A stretch of DNA of 49,277 nucleotides, from contig JANXMZ010000013.1 of NCBI GenBank assembly GCA_025354385.1, positions 1 to 49,277 of the forward strand. Direction: 5' to 3'. Source of the stretch: Bacteroidota bacterium (GTDB lineage Bacteria; Bacteroidota; Bacteroidia; NS11-12g; UBA955). Below are positions 1 to 9,522 of the stretch, piece by piece (position 1 is the stretch's first letter; every line of letters starts with the position of its first letter). A program made the position numbers and the translations under genes. The notes beneath the pieces were generated by a model that was not told the origin of the DNA, made no database searches, and was given only the letters and a program-made list of their open reading frames with translations.

Positions 1-117
1 AGCACCAATGCATCTGCTGAATCTTTTAATGCTAAGATTAAAGCTTTTAGAGCACAGCATAGAGGGGTAAGGAATATCAATTTCTTCCTCTTCCGATTGG
101 CCAAATTATATGCCTAG
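1..117 (+). CDS. ISL3-type transposase, C-terminal end only (cut by window edge)
   Basis: Frame 1 is open from the first base to a TAG at 115-117 and encodes 38 residues. The peptide contains NASAESFNAKIKAFRA and ends FFLFRLAKLYA, which is how DDE transposases of the ISL3 (IS204/IS1001/IS1096/IS1165) group commonly end in Bacteroidota. The start and most of the DDE domain lie to the left of the window, so completeness cannot be judged. The bases just after the stop (about 118-142) are probably the right end of the element, but its left inverted repeat is not available for comparison. The family call rests on recall of the conserved C-terminus. Confidence 0.75.
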   Translation, partial: STNASAESFNAKIKAFRAQHRGVRNINFFLFRLAKLYA

Positions 118-288
118 CCCACAACTTTTGGTCTTGATCCAGTAAAAGCCTCGCTGAGTTCACGAAGAAATAGCCTATATCAACATCCTCAAAATTGGAA
201 TTACTAATTTCAAAACAATAGAACTCTTTGGTTAGTACACGATAAAGTACTTTAATTTCATTTAAATTATCTTTGAAAACAAATTTAG

Positions 289-1050
289 ATGGAATTTTAC
301 CAATTAAACAAAGAAGAAAGAATACAAAAAGTTACTGCAATTACTGAAGAAATCCAGACCAGCTTCAGTAATAGCAATATGATAAATATTTTAACTTTCC
401 TCTCCGATTCTGATACCTACATACGTAAAACGGCCTATATTGCCATTGGCAGGCTGTATTTTAGACAACCTAGTTTACGAAATAATATTATAGTTGCATT
501 GCAACTTTTTATGAATGAACCAGATTTTAAAATCCGCCAGACAACCGTTAATGCAGCCGGTGAAATAGGCATTCGCGATTTTGAAACTGTGGTGCATTTT
601 TTTGATACGGGCCTTTTTGATGCCCACCACTCGGTGCGCAATGCCGTTATTGGTTCTGTAAAAAAAATGGGAGAGAAAAATCCAAAACCTGTATTGCAAT
701 GGGCATACAAATATTTGCACCATAGTAACAAAGAAATACGCAGAGAAATTTGCCATGGCATTGAACTGCGCGGCCGCACCCACCCTCAAGACATTCTTCC
801 ACTTTTAAAAGAACTACAATTCGATAAAACAGCAAGGGTGCGCAACACACTGGTGCACGTACTCGGTCAAATTGCCTACAAAAAAGGCTGTTTAGAAACT
901 GCTATTGCAGATTTAAAAAACTGGGAGAATAAGGAAGTGGTAAAAAAAGCTATTGAGGAAATCATAGATGTACATCACCGTTATAGAAACTTTGCCGCAC
1001 TATCGCAAGAAGAGGCAAAGGTTTTTATTCAATTCAATTCTCCGCTTTAG
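289..1050 (+). CDS. HEAT-repeat protein
   Basis: 253 residues made almost entirely of paired alpha helices with HEAT-like signatures repeated about every 35-40 residues (for example DTYIRKTAYIAIGRL near 45, DFKIRQTTVNAAGEIG near 80, HHSVRNAVIGSVKKMG near 112, TARVRNTLVHVLGQIA near 183). Such solenoids bind proteins or nucleic acid and have no catalytic residues. No signal peptide or membrane segment is seen, so it is likely cytoplasmic. It stands alone on the plus strand, between the IS end and the convergent gldG gene; the 43-bp gap holds an imperfect inverted repeat (1063-1086) that could act as a terminator. The specific role is unknown. The ATG at 289 is the first in-frame start. Confidence 0.75.
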   Translation: MEFYQLNKEERIQKVTAITEEIQTSFSNSNMINILTFLSDSDTYIRKTAYIAIGRLYFRQPSLRNNIIVALQLFMNEPDFKIRQTTVNAAGEIGIRDFETVVHFFDTGLFDAHHSVRNAVIGSVKKMGEKNPKPVLQWAYKYLHHSNKEIRREICHGIELRGRTHPQDILPLLKELQFDKTARVRNTLVHVLGQIAYKKGCLETAIADLKNWENKEVVKKAIEEIIDVHHRYRNFAALSQEEAKVFIQFNSPL

Positions 1051-1093
1051 TTGAATTGTTAATGTGATATCATATGAGATGTCACAACAACGA

Positions 1094-2911
1094 TTACCTT
1101 GCATACTTTCTTCTTCGGTACCACGAATTCAAAATACCAAAAAGAATGACAGCCATTACAGGAACAACCGTATTAATGAGTTGCCATTTGGTTTTTTCTT
1201 TTAACCAATCACCTTCTTGCAAGGGTGTATTAATTTTTGAACGGTTCAATAAACGCAAATTAATTTCTTTAGTTCTCACTTCTATCAAACCACTTTGATC
1301 GAATAAATAATCGAAACAATTCAACAAAAATTTCTTATTGGCAAATTGACGTCCAGTTTCCCTATCATACCCCAAAGGGAAAATCTCACCTGTGCTATTT
1401 TTAACTGCATTGATACCGATATCTCCATCGGCTAATACAATCATACTGTTGGTGCAACTCTCTTTTACTGGATATTGATATATTTTATCTGGTCGTTTAA
1501 AATTTGATTTAAATTCTCCTTCTAATAAAACACCCGCTACTTGTGTACCTTGTTTGAAACTGGCTATATAATTTCTGTCAAAATTATTGGCAACCATGCT
1601 TAAATCAACATACACTGGCGCCTCTTGTACCTTCGTTTTGTCGCTACTAATCAATAAATTGGTAATATTTAAATCTTTGCGCGCTATTGGTTTTAAGGTA
1701 CCGCTGTATTGTCCCCAAATAACTTCTAAATTTTTAACAATTGGGTGATTATTCCCCGTAAATGCAAAAACAGGATAATACACCCATGCAAATGGCACCA
1801 TTCTACCTTGCCTATTTGGGTCGTTCAAAACAATATTATTGCAATTTAAATCGAGTAATAGATTTGAATTTAAACGCACCCCATAATTAAACAGCATGGT
1901 TCTCAAATTCTCATTGTTATAATCCGGAAAATTTACTTTAGGATTTCTTCTTAAACTGTCTTGCTCGGCCATAATAGGATCTATCATCCAAATGGTTTTA
2001 CCCCCGTGCATGATGTATTGATCAATGATGTAAGCTTCGTCTTTATCCAATGGCACGGTTGGTTTTACTATTACAATACCATCGTATTGTTTCATCATCA
2101 ACAAGGTTTTTTTTATGATAGTAGCCCCCAAAGAATCATAATCTCTAATTTTATCAGCATCGCTCATGAATTGTTTTAGAAACTCTTCGTCGCGTAGATT
2201 GAAGAAGAAACGATCAATAGAATAGTTATCACTCAAAGAACCCATTAAATCATCCAGGTGTGCCTCATCTGGCTCCCCATGTCCATATAAAAAAGCAATT
2301 TTTTGTGGTTTTTGAATTAGGCATTTTCGAATGGCATTGGCAATTTCATATTCTAAATTTTCTATTGATTTATTAATGGCAGTTTCTTCTGCCTTACCCA
2401 TTTCGGTACTCAATAAATTAATGGTGTACTCCTTATTGGCGCCATAACTAACTTCGGCACAAGGCAATATTAAATTGCGCTTTTGTTGATCGGCCTCCAG
2501 CTCTATATCATTGTAATAATTCAAACCCTTTTCCGATAATTGTTTAATTACTTCACTGCGTTCCTTATCTGATTTATCTTTCAATACATTCACAAATTCG
2601 AAATCAATTTTATTATGACTTAAATCTCTGAACTCTCTTAACATATCTAACGTTGCAGTTCGCAGTCGTTTGAACTTGGTTGACAGATTATCGCCTTCTA
2701 AATACACTTTAAAATACATACGATCGTCAATTTTAGAAGCCAAATCCTTAGATGTATTAGACAATGTATAGCGACTCTCTTTTGTCAAATCTATTTTCTT
2801 GTAATATTTGGATGCCAAAATATTGACAATTACAATGACTACTACCAACAATAGCATTTCAATAAAAGATTGTTGCCTATAGGCGCGTTTTTGTTTCTTT
2901 TCTTTTACCAT
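1094..2911 (-). CDS. gldG: GldG, gliding-associated ABC transporter auxiliary/substrate-binding subunit
   Basis: 605 residues with one membrane segment near the N-terminus (about 15-34), a long periplasmic region, and a second membrane segment close to the C-terminus (about 575-597, followed by YRRRK). This is the layout of the GldG/ABC-transporter-auxiliary family. The region with AFLYGHGEPDEAHLDDL and GGKTIWMIDPIMAE is typical of that family. GldA, GldF and GldG form an ABC transporter needed for gliding in Flavobacterium, but orthologues also occur in non-gliding Bacteroidota. The start overlaps the gldF stop by a few bases, so it is the third gene of a gldA-gldF-gldG operon. Confidence 0.9.
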   Translation of the reverse strand: MVKEKKQKRAYRQQSFIEMLLLVVVIVIVNILASKYYKKIDLTKESRYTLSNTSKDLASKIDDRMYFKVYLEGDNLSTKFKRLRTATLDMLREFRDLSHNKIDFEFVNVLKDKSDKERSEVIKQLSEKGLNYYNDIELEADQQKRNLILPCAEVSYGANKEYTINLLSTEMGKAEETAINKSIENLEYEIANAIRKCLIQKPQKIAFLYGHGEPDEAHLDDLMGSLSDNYSIDRFFFNLRDEEFLKQFMSDADKIRDYDSLGATIIKKTLLMMKQYDGIVIVKPTVPLDKDEAYIIDQYIMHGGKTIWMIDPIMAEQDSLRRNPKVNFPDYNNENLRTMLFNYGVRLNSNLLLDLNCNNIVLNDPNRQGRMVPFAWVYYPVFAFTGNNHPIVKNLEVIWGQYSGTLKPIARKDLNITNLLISSDKTKVQEAPVYVDLSMVANNFDRNYIASFKQGTQVAGVLLEGEFKSNFKRPDKIYQYPVKESCTNSMIVLADGDIGINAVKNSTGEIFPLGYDRETGRQFANKKFLLNCFDYLFDQSGLIEVRTKEINLRLLNRSKINTPLQEGDWLKEKTKWQLINTVVPVMAVILFGILNSWYRRRKYAR

Positions 2912-3633
2912 TTTCTGCTGCTAAAAATAATTTTTGTTAACCATAAAAATAAACCAATCAGACTCAGAAAATATACAATGTCTCTTGAGTCGATGACACC
3001 CTTGCTAATACTTCTGTAATGATAACTGATGCCCATCCATTCTATAAAGAAATCTGAATCTTTAAAAAACGAGAAGGATCCTAAATAATCGAAGGTTGAA
3101 TAAAAGAAGAAACACAAAAACATGCTGATGATAAATGAAACAATTTGATTATCGGTGATAATACTTGAAAACAAACCAATGGCCACATAACCTGCGCTCA
3201 GCAAAATTAAACCCAAATAGCTGCCCCAAACGGCACCACTGTCTAAATTACCTTCGGGTAAGCCCAAAGTATAAACTGTGTAATAATAAACAAGCGTTGG
3301 TAAAATTGCAAATATTACAATAATTAAACCTGCCAGATACTTACCCATAATGATGGACATGTCGGTTAAAGGTTTTGTGGTTAAGATCTCGAAAGTACCA
3401 CTCTTTTTTTCTTCACTAAAGGAGCGCATCGTAATGGCGGAAATAAGGAAAATAAATATGATGGGAGCCAAGTCGAATAAAGGATCTATATTAGCATAAC
3501 CAGCATCCAAGATGTTGGTTTCCTTAAACACCCATAAAAACAAACTATTGGCAATTAGAAAAACAACTATCACAATAATCGCTATTAGCGAACTGAGAAA
3601 GCTTCTAATTTCCTTTTTTAAAATACTAAACAT
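2905..3633 (-). CDS. gldF: GldF, gliding-associated ABC transporter permease
   Basis: 242 residues with about six hydrophobic segments (first at about 11-34), an ABC-2 type permease. The cytoplasmic stretch FSEEKKSGTFEILTTKPL after the second membrane segment is the usual ABC-2 signature. It pairs with the GldA ATPase encoded 18 bp upstream, and its stop overlaps the gldG start. Length and order match the gliding-associated Gld transporter. Confidence 0.9.
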   Translation of the reverse strand: MFSILKKEIRSFLSSLIAIIVIVVFLIANSLFLWVFKETNILDAGYANIDPLFDLAPIIFIFLISAITMRSFSEEKKSGTFEILTTKPLTDMSIIMGKYLAGLIIVIFAILPTLVYYYTVYTLGLPEGNLDSGAVWGSYLGLILLSAGYVAIGLFSSIITDNQIVSFIISMFLCFFFYSTFDYLGSFSFFKDSDFFIEWMGISYHYRSISKGVIDSRDIVYFLSLIGLFLWLTKIIFSSRKW

Positions 3634-3651
3634 ACATTGCTTCTTTTATAA

Positions 3652-4557
3652 TTATCGGGTCACATTTTTAAATATATCTTCCAAAGAATTCTCACTCACT
3701 TTCATTTCGGATAGCATCAGTTGGTTTTTAACTGCAAAATTAAATGCCAAGGCTTTCAGAGCTTCTTCGTTCTTACCTTTCAAATGGTATTCATTGTTAT
3801 TGGCAGTTTTTACCTCGGCCATATTTTCTAATTCCTTCAATTGCTCTTTGTTTAAAATTTGATTGAATTTTACTACCAAAATAATATCGGAAGAAAATTG
3901 TTGCTTGAGTTCATGGGGTTCTCCATTGGCTACAATATTACCTTTATTAACAATCATCACGCGGGTACACATCGCCTCTACCTCCTGCATAATATGTGTA
4001 GATAGCATCACGGTTTTTTCTTTACCAATGGTGGTGATTAAGTTTCTAATTTCTACAATTTGATTAGGATCCAAACCACTCGTAGGCTCATCCAAAATTA
4101 ATACCGATGGATTGTGTATCATGGCTTGTGCTAAACCCACACGCTGGCGATATCCTTTGGAAAGTTGTCCAATTTTTTTCTTTTGCTCTACTTGCAAACC
4201 AGTTATTTCTATCATCTCCGCAACTCGTTTTGTTGTATTAGGCAAATGATAGATGGAGGCTATAAAATGCAAATATTCCTTCACGTACATATCTGTGTAC
4301 AATGGATTGTGCTCGGGCAAATACCCAATTTGCTTGCGCACCTCTATGGCCTTTAACTCCACATCCATATTATTGATATAGGCCCTACCACTGCTTGGAG
4401 GAATAAAGCAAGTCAATATTTTCATGGTGGTGGTTTTGCCCGCCCCATTGGGTCCTAAAAAGCCTACAATTTCTCCTGAGTTAATATTAAAGGTAATATC
4501 ATTAACGGCATTTTGCTTACCATACGTTTTAACCAAATTTTCTACACGGATAGACAC
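3652..4557 (-). CDS. gldA: GldA, ABC transporter ATP-binding subunit
   Basis: 301 residues with one ABC ATPase domain: Walker A GPNGAGKTT at 35-43, Q-loop at IGYLPEHNPLY, signature LSKGYRQRVGLAQAM, Walker B VLILDEPTSGLDP and the switch histidine in MLSTHIMQEVE. The C-terminal 80 residues are the variable accessory part seen in GldA/NodI-type exporters. First gene of the gld operon; GldF and GldG follow. Its start is the ATG at 4557, with a 290-bp gap upstream holding REP-like hairpins. Confidence 0.9.
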   Translation of the reverse strand: MSIRVENLVKTYGKQNAVNDITFNINSGEIVGFLGPNGAGKTTTMKILTCFIPPSSGRAYINNMDVELKAIEVRKQIGYLPEHNPLYTDMYVKEYLHFIASIYHLPNTTKRVAEMIEITGLQVEQKKKIGQLSKGYRQRVGLAQAMIHNPSVLILDEPTSGLDPNQIVEIRNLITTIGKEKTVMLSTHIMQEVEAMCTRVMIVNKGNIVANGEPHELKQQFSSDIILVVKFNQILNKEQLKELENMAEVKTANNNEYHLKGKNEEALKALAFNFAVKNQLMLSEMKVSENSLEDIFKNVTR

Positions 4558-4703
4558 AATTTTTAATAAATATGAAGTGCGAAAATAACGGATAATGATG
4601 AATAGTTATTGCACAGTGTTTGAATTTATATACAGACAGATTATATAAAGGACAAAGTTGAATTAAAACCTTCTATTCCTTCTCCTTTTTGAGCACACTT
4701 AGA

Positions 4704-4776
4704 TGCGACCACCTCCGGGGTCGTTAACTGTTTATGCGATTTTAAACAATTAATATTTGACCACCTTCGGGTCAAA
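4704..4776. repeat. Pair of REP-like palindromes
   Basis: Two related hairpins lie in the 290-bp gap between gldA and the glycosyltransferase gene. The first (4706-4723) has CGACC/GGTCG arms, the second (4756-4776) has TTTGACC/GGTCAAA arms, and both share the core GACCACCTYCGGG. The two copies differ in the outer stem but keep the loop side, as repetitive extragenic palindromes do. They may act as weak terminators for the convergent or tandem transcripts. The rest of the gap shows no gene. Confidence 0.5.
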
Positions 4777-4847
4777 ATTTTTATCACCTTTGTATTCAAT
4801 AACCAAACATTGTTGCTCACAATAAAAATCAAAAAATTATAATATCC

Positions 4848-6302
4848 TTAAAGTTCCCAAATTTCGAAGCTGCCAATGCTCTTTATTTTGCGTTTTAGGT
4901 TTATTTGATTCATAAATGGCTCCAATAGAGCTCCATCTTTTATAATCAAATATTTTATGCCAGCAGCTCGCATATTGTCGATATCCAATTGCTCCTGTTT
5001 TACTTTTACTAACTCTTCTGTAAACTCAAAAGAATAGCCCTTGGTATGTGTAAAATAGAAAAATATGCATCCCGAAATATCTGGCCCTACTACACATTTA
5101 CTATTGACTGGTAGTGCCTTATTAAATTCATTTCTGAGTTGAACATTGCTAAATTCTACAGGTATTTGCAATTTATTTTCCACCCATCTGGAGGGAATGA
5201 TGCGCACCATGGCCCATGCAAAATTCAACACCAATACTGCGATGAGCAATCTTGACCTTTTTTCTAATTGCTTTGCTAATATTAATATTACCAAAATAAA
5301 CAACGGCAGCAAGGGTATAAAATAATAGGTATGATTTTTCATACGCTCTATGGCCACTATATAAAAACACAAGAATTGAATTAACCAGAACATGCAAAAA
5401 TAAAATTGCCGATTGAATTTTATTTTCCTCAACCCCTTCAATAGCAAAATCAAACTTGTAATTAATAAAGGCCATCCAAGCAATACTTCAGGCAAGTCCA
5501 TTATCAAATTTCCAATCAATGTATTACACTTTTGTTGAAATGATATTGGCAATACCCATAGCCCAAATTCCTTCAAATTATTCAGTCGGGTTAATTCCAA
5601 TGCGTAGCCATACCAAACAAAAACAGGCGCCAAAATAAGCACCCATAAAGCGCTATATAGTAATATACTCTTCCATCGCCATTTCATAAATACCAGAGCT
5701 GAAATTGGCAACATTAAAAACTGAAATTTAATGAGCCCGGCTATTATTGAAAGCACCAGGGCCGATATCAAAATTAAAATTTTCTTTTCTTTCTGCCATT
5801 GTATCCATGATACCAAAGCCCATAAAGACAAGCTAAGCGCCATTACATCGGGCAGGGCATTGATGCTATGATAGTATAATTCCGGTATAGAAAGCAACAT
5901 ACAAGCACCGATTAGGGCCACTTGTTCGGACATTCCGAATTGTTTCAATAAACAATAAAAGGCCCACATACCAATGCTGAATAATAACATACTAAACAAC
6001 CTACTGAGTAAATCCGAAAATCCGAATACTTTGGACAGAGCGGCCAAACACCATTCATATAGAGGAAAATTAGACCCTGTTATGCCATTGGTTGCATTTC
6101 TGCGATCAATACGAGGTGACAATATATCCATATCCTCCTCTGCAAAATTTCTGGCCATTGCCAAGGTATTACATTGCCGCCAAACATGGGTACCGCAAGG
6201 GGGCAAGTTTAGAAAAGGAAGATGAACAACTAAATTAAGAATTAAAAAAAATAGAAATTTTTTCAATGTGCAATTGACTTTATTACCAAGTATGGTCCAC
6301 AA
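4848..6302 (-). CDS. GT-C fold membrane glycosyltransferase (PMT/ArnT-like)
   Basis: 484 residues with about ten to twelve membrane segments and an early periplasmic loop containing HVWRQCNT and NFPLYEW, the pattern of polyprenyl-phosphate-sugar-dependent mannosyl/aminoarabinose-type transferases (PMT_2 superfamily). It likely moves a sugar from a lipid carrier onto a lipid or protein at the periplasmic face. The start is uncertain: the 6302 codon is TTG and overlaps the upstream gene by 20 bp, while another TTG at 6266 would give a cleaner N-terminus (KKFLFFLILNLVVHL) with no overlap. Last gene of a unit with the NTF2-like lipoprotein and amine oxidase. Substrate cannot be told. Confidence 0.7.
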   Translation of the reverse strand: MWTILGNKVNCTLKKFLFFLILNLVVHLPFLNLPPCGTHVWRQCNTLAMARNFAEEDMDILSPRIDRRNATNGITGSNFPLYEWCLAALSKVFGFSDLLSRLFSMLLFSIGMWAFYCLLKQFGMSEQVALIGACMLLSIPELYYHSINALPDVMALSLSLWALVSWIQWQKEKKILILISALVLSIIAGLIKFQFLMLPISALVFMKWRWKSILLYSALWVLILAPVFVWYGYALELTRLNNLKEFGLWVLPISFQQKCNTLIGNLIMDLPEVLLGWPLLITSLILLLKGLRKIKFNRQFYFCMFWLIQFLCFYIVAIERMKNHTYYFIPLLPLFILVILILAKQLEKRSRLLIAVLVLNFAWAMVRIIPSRWVENKLQIPVEFSNVQLRNEFNKALPVNSKCVVGPDISGCIFFYFTHTKGYSFEFTEELVKVKQEQLDIDNMRAAGIKYLIIKDGALLEPFMNQINLKRKIKSIGSFEIWEL

Positions 6303-6741
6303 TTATTTTCCATTCGCCATTTATTTTTTTGAAGAGCAACGAAAATATTCCAGAGCCCCCATTTACATCATTAGACATGACATGCCATTGACCAGTGCAC
6401 TGTACAATTTCCGCATTGCTATCCAAAGTATAAAATTGCAAATTATCAAAGGAAAGCTGTCCCATTTTTTCGGGGGTATTATAATGTCTTTTGTAATTGG
6501 CAGAAACCGAATCATAACCCATTCGCACACCCTTTTGGGTAATAAATTTTAAACTATCGGAATGCCAATAACCAAGCATAAAGCCATCCACACTGCCTTG
6601 ATTCCAAGCCTTTAATTGGGCTTGCATCACTGCTTCCACCACTTTAAAATCTACAGTTGGTTTTTGCTTTTGTTGAGGAGTACAAGCCGAAAGCAATAAA
6701 ATAAAAATGAAAAAAGCTTTATAGAATTTTTTACTGATCAT
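6283..6741 (-). CDS. NTF2-like (SnoaL/DUF4440-type) lipoprotein
   Basis: 152 residues. The N-terminus (KKFYKAFFIFILLLSACTP) is a lipoprotein signal with the lipobox ending at Cys20. The rest has the cone-like NTF2 pattern: an N-terminal helix with VEAVMQAQLKAWNQGSVDGFM, then beta strands, ending GEWKIIVDHTW. These domains bind small ligands or act as enzymes of unknown specificity. Its ATG overlaps the amine oxidase stop as TAATG, implying translational coupling. Confidence 0.75.
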   Translation of the reverse strand: MISKKFYKAFFIFILLLSACTPQQKQKPTVDFKVVEAVMQAQLKAWNQGSVDGFMLGYWHSDSLKFITQKGVRMGYDSVSANYKRHYNTPEKMGQLSFDNLQFYTLDSNAEIVQCTGQWHVMSNDVNGGSGIFSLLFKKINGEWKIIVDHTW

Positions 6742-8120
6742 TAAAATGAACCCAACACTTCATCGGTTACACGACTTGCTGTTTCCAATGCTCCGTGAAT
6801 TGAACCACTATTGCCTTTGGCATTGGTTGCTTCACCAGCAAAGAAAATTTTCTGATCTATGGCTTTGGCCAATGCTTCTCTATTAGCCATACTGCCACCT
6901 ACTTTTTGATAGGAATAAGTACCTTTGATATATGGCATATCCGACCAAAAAACCACTTTAGAATCCACAATAGAATTGGCCGCATCTGCACCGAATGCTG
7001 TTGTAAAATCTGCTTGAATATCTGAAAGCACATTGGCTTCGCTTCTATTGTTCATCTTCTCTGCTGTTTTACCGACAATCATAGATGACAATAAATAATT
7101 ATTATCCGAATCTTTCTCAATATTGAAAATACCTGCATCACCACCGCTATATAAAACAGTTGTATCGTTAGGCCAGAATTTTGTTTTTACCTTCAATATA
7201 ACTCTTATGCCCGCATCCATACCCAACATTTCCATGGCTTCGTGTTTTGCCTTTGGTAACTCAGGAGAGAATTTAATATCACCATCTTTTAAAATAGAAA
7301 GCGGCACAGTTACAATTAACTTGTCGTAAATTCTCACCAATCCATTTTGGTCTTTTACTTTAACAACATCACCACTATATTCAATTTCTTTAACAACAGT
7401 ATTATTTCTTACTTTGGTTAATACGCTGCTGTATTGTTTTGTAAGAACCTCTGTAAAATTAGTATTCTTAAGTCTGTATTGATCTTGTTGTCTATTTTTC
7501 AAACCTTCCTCATTGGCCATTAGCAAAGATACACGATCCATGCTACCACCACTGCAAGTTTCCATGTTGTTCTGATAAATGAACTTAACACGCTCAGGTA
7601 CGTTATTATTCATCATGAATTGCTCTATAGAAACATCATTGCTAGCGTATCCATAAGTGCTATTAATAATTTTATTGACCTTAACAAAATCAGCATCGCT
7701 GCTCAAAGTACTTTCAGATTTAATTGTTTCATCAATGACATATGCTTTAGCCTTGTAGGCATCGGTATTAATAGGATTGTATTTTGAAATCATGTCGTAC
7801 CAGGCATTGTTAGTATTGCCATAGGCAAACTGGGCACCTAATTCTATGTTATTAGCTGAAGAAAATTGATTGTTGTTTAAGGATTGTATGCGACCGCCAA
7901 TATTATCGCTTGCCTCTAAAATTTCTAGGTCAAATTGATTTTGTAATTTTAAAAGATAGGCAACTTGTAATCCTGAGATTCCTGCTCCAATAATTCCAAT
8001 TCTTTTTACATGTTTTTTATCGGCCGATTTACTGCATGAGGAGGCCAAAAGTATCTCCGCTAAGGAGAGGGCCGGCAGCGCGAAAGCAATGTTCTTAATG
8101 AAACTTCTTCTCGAATTCAT
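6741..8120 (-). CDS. Flavin-containing amine oxidase, exported (Tat-like signal)
   Basis: 459 residues. The N-terminus has SRRSFIK, a twin-arginine motif, then a hydrophobic stretch to Cys29, so it is probably exported in folded form, possibly as a lipoprotein (the lipobox is weak). The mature part opens with the FAD-binding Rossmann motif IGIIGAGISGLQ at about 41-52, and ends with FFAGEATNAKGNSGSIHGA, the classic FAD-contact motif of monoamine oxidase/protoporphyrinogen-oxidase-like enzymes. It would oxidise an amine to an aldehyde or imine with release of H2O2; the substrate is not evident. First gene of a three-gene unit with the NTF2-like lipoprotein and the glycosyltransferase. Confidence 0.85.
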   Translation of the reverse strand: MNSRRSFIKNIAFALPALSLAEILLASSCSKSADKKHVKRIGIIGAGISGLQVAYLLKLQNQFDLEILEASDNIGGRIQSLNNNQFSSANNIELGAQFAYGNTNNAWYDMISKYNPINTDAYKAKAYVIDETIKSESTLSSDADFVKVNKIINSTYGYASNDVSIEQFMMNNNVPERVKFIYQNNMETCSGGSMDRVSLLMANEEGLKNRQQDQYRLKNTNFTEVLTKQYSSVLTKVRNNTVVKEIEYSGDVVKVKDQNGLVRIYDKLIVTVPLSILKDGDIKFSPELPKAKHEAMEMLGMDAGIRVILKVKTKFWPNDTTVLYSGGDAGIFNIEKDSDNNYLLSSMIVGKTAEKMNNRSEANVLSDIQADFTTAFGADAANSIVDSKVVFWSDMPYIKGTYSYQKVGGSMANREALAKAIDQKIFFAGEATNAKGNSGSIHGALETASRVTDEVLGSF

Positions 8121-8472
8121 TTTTAGTTTATAGTTTTAACAAAAATAGTATTTTTATACTATCTCGCCAATCAATTCCGCCTTACGAAGCAGTAAATTAT
8201 TTATATTTAATTGATTTACAATTATTTACAATTCATTAAGTTTTATTTATATTTTCTAAATTCACCATATATGACCCGTTAAATACTCAATTTAGAGGTC
8301 AATAAACCTTCATTTATGCTTATTTATTTAGTAAAAACACCTAATTAATGTAAGTTTTAAGACCAAAAACTACAAGTAGTATCAAAAGATAAAGGGTAAA
8401 AATATTAATAACATTGCCCTCCTAAGCCGGTGCAGAATGACTAACTTGCGGGTCTCAAAAAAAATATAAAAA
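8121..8472. other. 352-bp divergent intergenic region
   Basis: AT-rich region between the divergent amine oxidase and FAD oxidoreductase genes. It holds the minus-strand promoter given separately. On the plus side, no clear TAnnTTTG box is visible. A short stretch at 8412-8456 looks vaguely like part of a tRNA (loop CTCCTAA) but does not fold. No gene is seen. Confidence 0.6.
8140..8170 (-). promoter_or_regulatory. Predicted promoter of the amine oxidase unit
   Basis: On the minus strand, TATTTTTG (8147-8140) fits the Bacteroidota -7 box TAnnTTTG, with TTG (8170-8168) 20 nt upstream as the -33 box. The start codon follows 19 nt after the -7 box. The spacer holds a palindrome (ATAGTA/TACTAT) that could be an operator. 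Confidence 0.5.
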
Positions 8473-9522
8473 ATGATAGATTATTTGATTGTTGGCGGGG
8501 GGATGGCTGGATGTAATATGGCCTATAATCTTATGAAAAATGGTAAAACGGTGCACATGATAGATGAGGACAGTGATCATGCAGCATCTTCTATTGCCGC
8601 AGGAATTTTCAATCCCTTGTTGCCAAGACATCGCAAAGTTGCCTACAATGCCAACCTTATTTATCCAATGATAACGCCCTATTACAAAGAATTTGAAACG
8701 TATCTTGGACAGCAAATTTTATTCGAACAGCCGATACAATACTTTATAGAAACCAATTCAGATTTAAACGACTGGAGTGCAATGGCCTACAGCACACATT
8801 TAAGCCATTGGATAGAAGTTCATAATACGCGCGTGCCCTATGAGTTTAAAGCACCAAATGGATTTTTAAAAATAAAACATTCTGGATGGGTAGATGCCAA
8901 ATTGATGGGCAGCTTAATGAAGAAAAAACTACAGGTGGCCAACTGTTTTACTAATGCGCGTTTTGATTATGAAATGTTAAATATTTCTGATACTGAAATC
9001 AATTATCAACACCTAAAAGCCAAGAGCGTTATTTTTTGTGAAGGCAAAGAAGTAAAAGAAAATTCGTGGAATAAAAACATTTCATTAAAACCAGCCAAAG
9101 GAGAAATTCTAATTATCAAAACAAATTTAGAAATAAATTATATTGCACAACAAGGTGTATTTATGGCGCCCCTTGGAAATAATTTATTCAAAGTGGGTTC
9201 AACTTTTTCGTGGGATGAGTTGGATGAAATACCGACAGAGGCAGGACGAAAAGAAATTATATACAAGTTTGAAAAATTTTTCCGTGGGGAATACGAGGTC
9301 GTAGACCATTATGCTGGCGTGCGTCCTTCGAGTGGCGACCGCAGACCAATATTAGGGCCGCTTCAACCCTATTCCAATGCCTTTGTTTTGAATGGGCTGG
9401 GTTCAAAAGGTGTGGCACTTGCACCTTACTACAGCGAACTATTGACTCAGTTTTTATTAAAGGGAGATACTATTGAAAAAGAAGTCAATACTTCTCGTTA
9501 TAAATTCGAAGTGCAGCACTAA
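8473..9522 (+). CDS. FAD-dependent oxidoreductase of the D-amino-acid oxidase (DAO) family
   Basis: 349 residues starting with an FAD-binding motif DYLIVGGGMAGCNMAYNLM (about 3-21). The middle has GEILIIKTN and a beta-rich substrate domain; the C-terminus has GVRPSSGDRRPILGP and NGLGSKGVALAPY, which match the DAO/ThiO-like FAD contacts. It oxidises an amine or amino acid, but the substrate cannot be inferred. No signal peptide, so cytoplasmic. It converges with rnc and their stops overlap by 4 bp (9519-9522). Confidence 0.8.
   Translation: MIDYLIVGGGMAGCNMAYNLMKNGKTVHMIDEDSDHAASSIAAGIFNPLLPRHRKVAYNANLIYPMITPYYKEFETYLGQQILFEQPIQYFIETNSDLNDWSAMAYSTHLSHWIEVHNTRVPYEFKAPNGFLKIKHSGWVDAKLMGSLMKKKLQVANCFTNARFDYEMLNISDTEINYQHLKAKSVIFCEGKEVKENSWNKNISLKPAKGEILIIKTNLEINYIAQQGVFMAPLGNNLFKVGSTFSWDELDEIPTEAGRKEIIYKFEKFFRGEYEVVDHYAGVRPSSGDRRPILGPLQPYSNAFVLNGLGSKGVALAPYYSELLTQFLLKGDTIEKEVNTSRYKFEVQH

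Noticed and set aside
4641..4832. 63-codon minus-strand frame between gldA and the glycosyltransferase
   Set aside because: Spans the REP-like hairpins; no family pattern, low-complexity coding.
8412..8456. tRNA-like fragment with loop CTCCTAA (as in tRNA-Arg CCT) upstream of the FAD oxidoreductase
   Set aside because: The flanking stem does not pair and there is no T-loop GTTCGA; no D-arm. Resemblance only; could be decay of an old tRNA, but unsupported.
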